From Lineus longissimus (Eukaryota > Nemertea > Pilidiophora > Heteronemertea > Lineidae), in contig NC_088322.1 of the NCBI RefSeq assembly GCF_910592395.1, positions 11,777,431 to 11,841,430 on the forward strand: a DNA stretch of 64,000 nucleotides. Reading direction: 5' to 3'. Under the pieces are notes generated by a model. The model was given only the letters and a program-made list of their open reading frames with translations. It had not been told where the DNA came from and ran no database searches. The position numbers were made by a program, and so were the translations under genes. Position 1 is the first letter of the stretch, and every line of letters begins with the position of its first letter. Shown here piece by piece: positions 62,301 through 64,000 of this stretch.

Positions 62301-62812
62301 AATGAGCATTCGACATACCTGAGACAACACACCAGAGTTTCAATTGCTCGAATTCCGTCACGGTCATAGAAGCAGGCTTCTCCACGAATTCCGGCGGCTT
62401 CCTTACAGCCTTTCCCCTAGCCCCCTTCTCCGTGCCTTTCTCAAGCACCTCCACTCTGACATTGTAGTAGATTTTTCCTTCTTGGTTGATGGCAGTGATG
62501 GTGTACTCGCCTGCGTCGATTGCCTCCGAATCACGAACCTTGAGGAGAGTATCAAGAGCATATAACTAGGATTCGTTACCAACCTATTCTTAGTTAGACA
62601 ATGTTCCAAAAGTTAGGAAACTTCAACTTCACAGTAAATTTATGTCGTTATTAAACTAAGTAATGAATGATACGAGCGAGATTTTAAAAGGAAAAATTTA
62701 AGATAACTCACCTCTAAACTGAACATGTCATCCTTAATTTTAATCACGTGACGCTCGTCCGGGCGAATTGGTTCACCGTCTTTGAACCAAGAGACATCTG
62801 GTTTTGGGAATG
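7772..62812 (-). CDS. unc-89: UNC-89/obscurin giant muscle protein (5' partial)
   Basis: About 98 exons, all on the minus strand, join in phase from 62812 down to a TAG stop at 7772-7774. Domain order is 2 Ig, SH3-like, SH3, DH-PH, 8 Ig, 41 Fn3 with a Lys/Asp heptad repeat inside the array, 2 Ig, kinase 1, linker, Ig, Fn3, kinase 2. The exons read total about 22.8 kb, about 7,600 residues. SH3-DH-PH near the N-terminus plus two C-terminal kinases is the invertebrate UNC-89 arrangement; UNC-89/obscurin organises the M-band and links it to Rho signalling and the sarcoplasmic reticulum. The long Fn3 array is unusual, since C. elegans UNC-89 is mostly Ig. Twitchin and titin are excluded by the SH3-DH-PH module and two kinases. 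One exon ends in a GC donor (53295). The 5' end lies outside the window. Separate entries describe each block. Confidence 0.92.
10540..11969 (-). CDS. unc-89: UNC-89 Ig and Fn3 domains before kinase 2
   Basis: Exon 11679-11969 encodes one I-set Ig domain (VSCQVHGNPAPSIHWYR, then GGIYKCTARNPLGR). Exons 10950-11081 and 10540-10701 together encode one Fn3 domain (PGRPVVTAVSSHEVFVMWEE, then VYRFRANCVNKFGTSPYS). An Ig-Fn3 pair directly before the second kinase is also seen in nematode and fly UNC-89. The Ig exon begins in phase 1 and joins cleanly to the linker exon that ends at 14549. The fold-back element at 11128-11377 lies in the intron between the Ig and Fn3 exons. Confidence 0.9.
11128..11377. 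mobile_element. fold-back (hairpin) element, MITE-like
   Basis: Two near-perfect inverted arms of about 120 bp (about 11128-11249 and 11258-11377) flank a spacer of fewer than 20 bp. The left arm contains CAATACTTGACTTGCC and ACCGGTTTTCTTGCTGC; the right arm carries their reverse complements with only a few mismatches. There is no coding capacity. It lies in an intron of the giant gene, and I see no clear target-site duplication. Confidence 0.8.
12439..12478 (-). terminator. candidate poly(A) signals for the membrane-anchor exon
   Basis: Two AATAAA hexamers on the minus strand (TTTATT at 12439-12444 and 12473-12478) lie 350-390 bases past the stop at 12829-12831. That is a plausible 3' UTR length for the alternative terminal exon. 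Confidence 0.4.
12627..12674. repeat. 16-bp tandem repeat, 3 copies
   Basis: AAACACTCAAAAACAG is repeated three times head to tail; the last copy ends in T instead of G. It sits at the end of dispersed repeat copy 2. Confidence 0.85.
12829..14060 (-). CDS. alternative 3'-terminal exon with C-terminal membrane anchor, or nested gene
   Basis: A 405-codon open frame (first ATG at 14044-14046) ends in TGA at 12829. Most of it is low-complexity and charged: acidic stretches (SEDEEDSAESE), a basic KKKRKIKIKLP patch, RSRSPVR, and several RR(R/M)S-type phospho-acceptor sites. About 22 hydrophobic residues follow, coded at about 12856-12921, then only eight residues (PWDLSKTK). This is a tail-anchor topology. 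Its base composition matches neighbouring coding exons. An acceptor at 14060/14061 (GCTGAG, with a TACTAAT branch-point-like motif about 38 bases upstream) puts it in frame with the phase-1 donor of the linker exon at 14549. That would give an UNC-89 isoform ending in a membrane anchor and lacking kinase 2. Alternatively it is an independent intronless gene starting at 14046. The acceptor is weak in pyrimidines. I recognise no family. Confidence 0.65.
14549..15068 (-). CDS. unc-89: UNC-89 inter-kinase linker exon
   Basis: A 520-bp exon directly after kinase 1. It begins RQLNLVRTIVYQRP, continues the basic post-kinase tail and then becomes disordered: a Pro/Gly/Ser stretch, an acidic run (SGDFDFDLDDEGE), a His-rich cluster around HTHCHHHDES, and a helical Lys/Glu segment followed by KKIRKSK. 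It ends in a good donor (ACAG/GTATGC) in phase 1, which can join either the Ig exon at 11969 or the membrane-anchor exon at 14060. The His cluster could bind metal; that is only a guess. Confidence 0.8.
15765..18922 (-). CDS. unc-89: UNC-89 kinase 1, predicted active
   Basis: Exons 18640-18922, 18079-18217, 17135-17334, 16650-16802 and 15765-15888. The N-lobe has a glycine loop GRGSCGVV and the VAIK Lys in FAAKFLRA, with the helix C Glu in KQEFDAMAEL. The catalytic loop is HLDIKPEN, the form common in MLCK/titin-like kinases. The metal-binding motif is DFG (LIDFGCARK), with APE in GTPEFVAPEV and a C-lobe LLSGISPF through PTASDCLNHPF. All motifs required for catalysis are present. The domain belongs to the MLCK/titin-like branch of CaMK kinases. 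Exon phases agree throughout. The intron between the second and third exons contains decayed copies of the catalytic-loop exon. Confidence 0.9.
17888..18073 (-). pseudogene. two decayed copies of the kinase-1 catalytic-loop exon
   Basis: The 3' part of the functional exon at 18079-18217 is repeated twice just downstream, at about 17970-18073 and 17888-17963. The distal copy still reads AVEYLHSKGVWHLD against AVEYIHSKGVLHLD in the real exon, but it lacks a splice donor and soon meets a stop. The middle copy is frameshifted, keeping only CATTCCTTTCGAAAG-like blocks. They look like tandem exon duplicates that degenerated. Confidence 0.75.
19325..20825 (-). CDS. unc-89: UNC-89 linker and two Ig domains before kinase 1
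   Basis: Exon 20757-20825 is a 69-bp linker (SASPAYTRKYLGPGF). Exons 20375-20515 and 20021-20167 form one Ig domain split by an intron (VKISCTISGYPEPKLMWYKD, then DVGTYKIFAENTEG). Exon 19325-19606 is a whole Ig (GRMECRVDGLPYPEVKFFKD, then EGMFICVAENIAGK). All introns here are phase 1. The second Ig joins directly to the kinase 1 exon. Confidence 0.88.
21193..25030 (-). CDS. unc-89: UNC-89 Fn3 domains 35-41
   Basis: Seven exons, one Fn3 domain each, all with phase-1 boundaries: 24740-25030, 24154-24453, 23749-24042, 23303-23608, 22421-22729, 21721-22026 and 21193-21501. Each shows the LSW or SW tryptophan of strand B, the YxxRV(R/V)A or YMYRV tyrosine, and NEYG(x)S(D/E)PS at the end. This C-terminal group differs from the rest of the array: it uses GPD before strand B (LGPDTAKISW, MGPDTILLSW) and is not split by internal introns. 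Confidence 0.9.
22211..22370. mobile_element. second fold-back (inverted-repeat) element
   Basis: Imperfect inverted arms of about 70 bp sit in the intron between Fn3 39 and 40. The left arm contains CGCAAACTCCCCGA and AATGCCTATCCC; the right arm contains GGGATAGGCATT and TCGGGGGATTTGCG-like complements, with a centre near 22290. There is no ORF. It is unrelated in sequence to the element at 11128-11377. Confidence 0.65.
25325..29802 (-). CDS. unc-89: UNC-89 Fn3 domains 28-34
   Basis: Fn3 28 is 29506-29802 and Fn3 29 is 28962-29261. Fn3 30 is 28622-28778 plus 28222-28388. A 60-bp Lys/Gln-rich linker exon is at 27917-27976. Fn3 31 is 27230-27529, Fn3 32 is 26838-26970 plus 26468-26634, Fn3 33 is 25821-26123 and Fn3 34 is 25325-25636. 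Fn3 30 is divergent: it has an acidic lead (DEVDSAGPPP), and the usual NEFG turn is replaced by QGFGDPW. Split domains have one phase-2 intron after the strand C tyrosine region; whole-domain exons are phase 1. Confidence 0.88.
30248..31710. repeat. 21-bp coding tandem repeat, about 70 copies
   Basis: On the plus strand the unit reads roughly TTCTTTGCTTTATCATCATC(C/T). Larger blocks have been copied recently: a segment starting ACTTTATCCTCATCTTTC at 31141 recurs at 31246, an offset of 105 bp or five units, with near identity over about 95 bases. Copy number is likely to vary between individuals. Confidence 0.92.
30248..32011 (-). CDS. unc-89: UNC-89 exon: Fn3 27 plus Lys/Asp heptad repeat
   Basis: The largest exon (1,764 bp). 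Its first 100 codons are Fn3 27 (APKLSWSAATTKEG, then RVSAVNKFGTSEATKP). The remaining 490 codons or so (about 31710-30248) are around 70 copies of a seven-residue unit, (K/A)(A/V)KKD(D/E)(D/A), for example KAKKDDDKAKKDEAKVKK, ending KVKKSGTG. At DNA level this is a 21-bp tandem repeat. The composition is almost only Lys, Asp, Glu, Ala and Val, so it should be an extended polyampholyte, comparable in position and charge to the KSP-rich region of C. elegans UNC-89 or titin PEVK springs, though without Pro. Donor and acceptor are phase 1 like its neighbours. Long open frames on the opposite strand are a by-product of the repeat period. Confidence 0.93.
32708..33593 (-). CDS. unc-89: UNC-89 Fn3 domains 25-26
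   Basis: Two single-exon Fn3 domains of exactly 300 bp each: 33294-33593 (SPTLAWSPAKQEED, then RVVAENEFGLSEPTKA) and 32708-33007 (NPTLKWSPAQTKEG, then KVAAKNKFGGSETTQP). Together with Fn3 27-29 they form a run of unsplit domains around the heptad repeat, breaking the whole/split alternation seen on either side. They share the (T/A)KEG turn with Fn3 27 and 28, suggesting local duplication. Confidence 0.9.
33891..43789 (-). CDS. unc-89: UNC-89 Fn3 domains 11-24, regular two-domain units
   Basis: Fourteen Fn3 domains strictly alternate between a whole-exon domain (294-303 bp) and a split domain (133 or 136 bp plus 173 bp). Whole: 43487-43789, 41960-42259, 40694-40990, 39480-39773, 37129-37428, 36003-36302, 34649-34948. 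Split: 42948-43080 with 42620-42792; 41654-41786 with 41255-41427; 40395-40530 with 40057-40229; 38040-38172 with 37624-37796; 36880-37012 with 36526-36698; 35466-35598 with 35168-35340; 34263-34395 with 33891-34063. Whole domains end in NEFGxSEPTKxxKVxKRAG. Split domains begin GPPxMxxxxPxF and have a phase-2 intron after YxVEMR. A LINE fragment sits in the intron between Fn3 17 and 18. Confidence 0.92.
38224..38301. repeat. (ATC)n microsatellite, LINE 3' tail
   Basis: About 25 uninterrupted ATC units. They directly abut the stop codon of the LINE frame and the left target-site duplication, so they are the element's simple-repeat tail. Confidence 0.95.
38227..39210 (-). mobile_element. 5'-truncated LINE (non-LTR retrotransposon) fragment
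   Basis: A 287-codon open frame (38297-39160, readable upstream to about 39210) matches the C-terminal half of a LINE reverse transcriptase: LLSPTLCNIFLE, an RFAEDIDLL active-site region (the second Asp of the usual FADD is Glu), FVYLGS, ESWTL, and RKLRWFGHVTR near the end. The frame closes at a TGA inside the start of an (ATG)n tail, so there is no 3' UTR. Direct repeats GTCACATTATC at 38216-38226 and 39211-39221 are target-site duplications. The element is inserted in an intron, in the same orientation as the host gene. The truncation and altered active site make it inactive. Confidence 0.88.
44053..50376 (-). CDS. unc-89: UNC-89 Fn3 domains 1-10
   Basis: Fn3 1: 50268-50376 plus 49746-49984 (the second exon carries an extra C-terminal acidic stretch). 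Fn3 2: 49270-49569. Fn3 3: 48960-49092 plus 48643-48815. Fn3 4: 48206-48508. Fn3 5: 47791-47923 plus 47334-47506. Fn3 6: 46459-46758. Exon 45357-45792 holds all of Fn3 7 and the first half of Fn3 8, completed by 45035-45207. Fn3 9: 44587-44889. Fn3 10: the single exon 44053-44358. Exon lengths repeat the 300 and 133 plus 173 pattern; the two odd exons are exact sums (303+133 and 133+173), showing clean intron losses. Domains show the LTW/LSW tryptophan and the KNEFG(E/A)SEPT end. Confidence 0.91.
50572..50638. repeat. short inverted repeat
   Basis: GGTCTGATTCCACT at 50572-50585 is repeated inverted as AGTGGAATCAGACC at 50625-50638, within an 823-bp intron. Nothing else in that intron is recognisable. 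Confidence 0.7.
51200..52262 (-). CDS. unc-89: UNC-89 tenth Ig domain and Pro/acidic linker
   Basis: Exons 52158-52262 and 51855-52027 encode one Ig domain split at the strand C tryptophan (VADGKTAKFVCTFKD, then DSGNYTCVAVNDSGK). Exon 51200-51268 is a 69-bp linker reading PPPPDDTSPAVVFEE, which marks the change from the Ig array to the Fn3 array. Confidence 0.88.
52399..54905 (-). CDS. unc-89: UNC-89 Ig domains 5-9, tandem exon block
   Basis: Exon 54475-54905 holds a whole Ig (EKVQLECCVDGNPEPDFAWL) and the first half of the next. Exons 53913-54200, 53295-53582 and 52752-53039 are each exactly 288 bp; each encodes the second half of one Ig and the first half of the following one (SxNIKLSQD start, then YSCTA(T/K)N, then GKP(Q)PEV(V/T)W). 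Exon 52399-52559 completes the last. All internal introns are phase 0 at the same point, just after NGK(x)I(E/K). The donor after exon 53295-53582 is GC (AAG/GCAGGT). The block looks like recent tandem duplication of a 96-codon exon. Confidence 0.92.
55259..56400 (-). CDS. unc-89: UNC-89 Ig domains 3-4 after the PH domain
   Basis: Exon 56011-56400 starts with a Tyr/Asp/Ser-rich linker (DYNTAIDSYESDISTQDTSS) and then a full Ig (DAVKFECVVVGNPAPDITWL, then GIYTVSAANEHGTT). Exons 55655-55847 and 55259-55434 give another Ig, split at the strand C tryptophan (EARIDCSVIAYPEADIIW, then TGLYTCIARNKHGEC). Confidence 0.9.
56733..58685 (-). CDS. unc-89: UNC-89 DH-PH RhoGEF module
   Basis: The DH domain starts in the last part of the SH3 exon and continues in exons 58515-58685 (LTELLETERDYVKELKLAL), 58174-58336 and 57651-57914 (LLKDLLRYT, then IPQNAEDRLLL). 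The PH domain follows in 57325-57474 (DDFIVWDAEAVGRGRDRH, CLLFPDKIVMVK, TYTYKGTIN) and 56733-57033 (KFELWYAVPNSEKVTFEARN, KQAWVMDLRQLM). The second PH exon ends with a linker containing PLPRKKLSVQEP. DH-PH tandems load GTP on Rho GTPases; in UNC-89/obscurin they act on Rho-family proteins at the sarcomere. Exon phases agree throughout, and the spacing from the SH3 matches UNC-89. Confidence 0.93.
59001..59661 (-). CDS. unc-89: UNC-89 canonical SH3 with phospho-acceptor linker
   Basis: Exon 59528-59661 is a disordered linker with SPDGLLTPERRRGKLSRSP and a Ser/Glu/Asp tail. Exon 59001-59296 encodes the SH3: YPVYIAIAEYTP, LTEGQFVYVLDSKNPDRWYI, QGWVPPCFLD. YPVYIAI, the LD(x)(K)N(x)xRW core and GWVP closely follow nematode UNC-89, which is the strongest single family marker here. 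The exon ends in a helical lead into the DH domain (QITNKQTEALMKR). Confidence 0.93.
59955..61143 (-). CDS. unc-89: UNC-89 extra N-terminal SH3-like domain
   Basis: Exon 61019-61143 is an acidic lead (TDYDLAVIEKLSPLIYEEI). Exons 60522-60665 and 59955-60090 together give an SH3-like sequence: YLLKTAYTDID, ILNEGEVIEVLDQENPELWL, then KVPSNLL. The ALYDY motif is weak (TAYTDI), but the E(x)DxVEVL-like, WLVR and VPSNLL parts fit. After it comes a Lys/Ser linker and the repeated ARMQEARMQELT. It is separate from the canonical SH3 at 59.0-59.3 kb, so the protein has two SH3-like domains before DH-PH. Confidence 0.78.
61568..62812 (-). CDS. unc-89: UNC-89 N-terminal Ig domains 1-2 (first one partial)
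   Basis: Exon 62712-62812 enters in the middle of an Ig (FPKPDVSWFKDGEPI), so earlier exons lie beyond the window. Exon 62319-62538 completes it (DAGEYTITAINQEGK) and starts the next (ASMTVTEFEQLKLWCVV). Exon 61568-61765 completes that one (APSVTWFREGK, then DAGEYTCTANNAVGA). Ig domains ahead of the SH3 are an obscurin-like trait; the C. elegans protein begins close to its SH3. Confidence 0.88.
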
Positions 62813-64000
62813 CTAAAAGATAATAAAAAAGGAGGCCTTAGATTTAGGAAGTTGACATTTCGCCCTTTTGCGTTGATATATATCTACTGAAAATGATGTT
62901 CTAATGATTCATGCAGTGCAACATGCTCATCATGCATCAAAACATAAAGCCCATTAGGTGCAGATAAAGATCTGGCTCCAATTCTATTACACAGCACTTT
63001 TTCATCGACTTCTGTGACGGAGCCCTGTTCTTGAAAACATATGACATCATATATTTCTTTTGTCGCCAGTTCAAACCATGTTTAAGATCTTGATAATTTA
63101 TATCTAGGGAATAATGCAATGTGGCCCGCTTTATCATGCTTTCATACCTCCAAGCACATCTGATATGGGAGGAAGAGGTTGTTTCATGGAAATCCCACAT
63201 AACTGATCAAATTCTTCAAAGTTAAAAACTCAAGACGCCAAGTTGTCGGCAATAAGATGGACGTTAAAGATAAAGGATCTATCGGGGACTAAAAGAATTT
63301 GAAGATATCAATAGAAGATCGTTAGATAACTAAATACATTATGGGGTTATAAGAAAAGGTATGCCTACCACCATCCAGGTTGTAAATTACACCAGAAGAT
63401 AAGGAGGAGTCAGATAACTATATTACACAAATGCTACGATGAAGGAAAGACGTTTTGGGTCAAAGAATGACATGTGACATGGATTGCAGAATAATCATGT
63501 GATTATTTCCAAGGTCAAAGCCAATAGTAACGGAACGATTTAAATCACTGCAACATCTTGAGGTATGTCGTTTGTTGGTTCTGTTGCTGAACTGAGCCAA
63601 ACATGATATATTTCTTAGTTTCAATGGCGTGTTAGGTCTATCCCGGTGCGGTAGCGAAAGATTGAAAGATTGCAGGGCGAAAATCTAAACGATTGTTAAT
63701 TTACAAACGGTACATTCATAGCACAAATGCATCAAATTACAACTACTGCATGATATCGCAAGTCATAACAGTGATATATAACGTGTGGTTGCAATGCATT
63801 ACACCAAAGATTAATGAAGGCTATAAGAATTTTGAATTTCAGAAAGGATAATTTCTTTCTTCTTTTTTCAAAAGAACAGTTCCTTAAGTTATTCCGCGGA
63901 CAAGTCTTTGCTTAATGTTATTCGTCCTCAAAGAGTCTTTCGGTGGGTATTAGGTTAATAGAGCTACGAAGTCTTCACTCTCTAGCCAATCTTCGATGAT
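62813..64000. other. unc-89: intron of the giant gene, right end of window
   Basis: No exon, RNA gene or repeat is recognisable. It must be intronic, because the Ig at 62812 starts mid-domain. The next upstream exon is outside the window or too short to see. Confidence 0.5.

Larger units (their letters stand above)
15069..62318. other. introns over 300 bp with nothing recognisable
   Basis: Inside the giant gene I looked at the longer introns and found no gene or clear element in: 15069-15764 (only a 16-C run at 15259-15274), 15889-16649, 18218-18639, 18923-19324, 19607-20020, 22730-23302, 29803-30247, 32012-32707, 35599-36002, 43081-43486, 45793-46458, 46759-47333, 50377-51199 (short inverted repeat only), 51269-51854, 60091-60521, 61144-61567 and 61766-62318. 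Confidence 0.5.

Noticed and set aside
62937-63200. 87-codon minus-strand frame in the first intron
   Set aside because: No Ig-like or other motif, and no acceptor and donor pair compatible with the phase of the exon ending at 62812.

Overview
The window is animal nuclear DNA. It holds one very large intron-rich gene on the minus strand (about 7.8 to 62.8 kb, 5' end outside the window), with short introns (mostly 150-700 bp) and consensus GT-AG splice sites. Reading the exons with their splice phases gives a muscle protein of the UNC-89/obscurin family. The domain layout, short introns, a neighbouring LicD-type gene and the simple-repeat style suggest a marine invertebrate, probably a lophotrochozoan such as a brachiopod, mollusc or annelid; I cannot name the species.

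The giant gene runs right to left. Ig domains come first (62.8-61.6 kb), then an extra SH3-like domain (61.1-60.0 kb), a phospho-acceptor-rich linker, the canonical UNC-89 SH3 (59.3-59.0 kb) and a DH-PH RhoGEF module (59.0-56.7 kb). Eight more Ig domains follow (56.4-51.9 kb), then 41 fibronectin type III domains (50.4-21.2 kb). Between Fn3 27 and Fn3 28 lies a 490-residue Lys/Asp heptad repeat (31.7-30.2 kb). Two Ig domains (20.5-19.3 kb), kinase 1 with intact motifs (18.9-15.8 kb), an acidic linker (15.1-14.5 kb), Ig-Fn3 (12.0-10.5 kb) and a degenerate kinase 2 (10.4-7.8 kb) finish the protein. The exons read here total about 22.8 kb of coding sequence, roughly 7,600 residues. Such a protein would sit at the sarcomere M-band, combining Rho signalling, an elastic array and kinase or scaffold functions.

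Between the two kinases is a second possible ending: a 405-codon exon with its own stop codon and a C-terminal membrane anchor, followed by two poly(A) signals. It could give a kinase-2-less, membrane-anchored isoform, or it could be a small nested gene.

The left part holds a plus-strand LicD/fukutin-like type II membrane protein gene (5.07-6.25 kb), convergent with the giant gene, and a weakly supported small secreted-protein gene on the minus strand (0.1-1.5 kb). Mobile and repeat content includes a 5'-truncated LINE with target-site duplications (38.2-39.2 kb), two fold-back elements (11.1 and 22.2 kb), a dispersed repeat with copies at 2 kb and 12 kb, and decayed copies of a kinase exon (17.9-18.1 kb).
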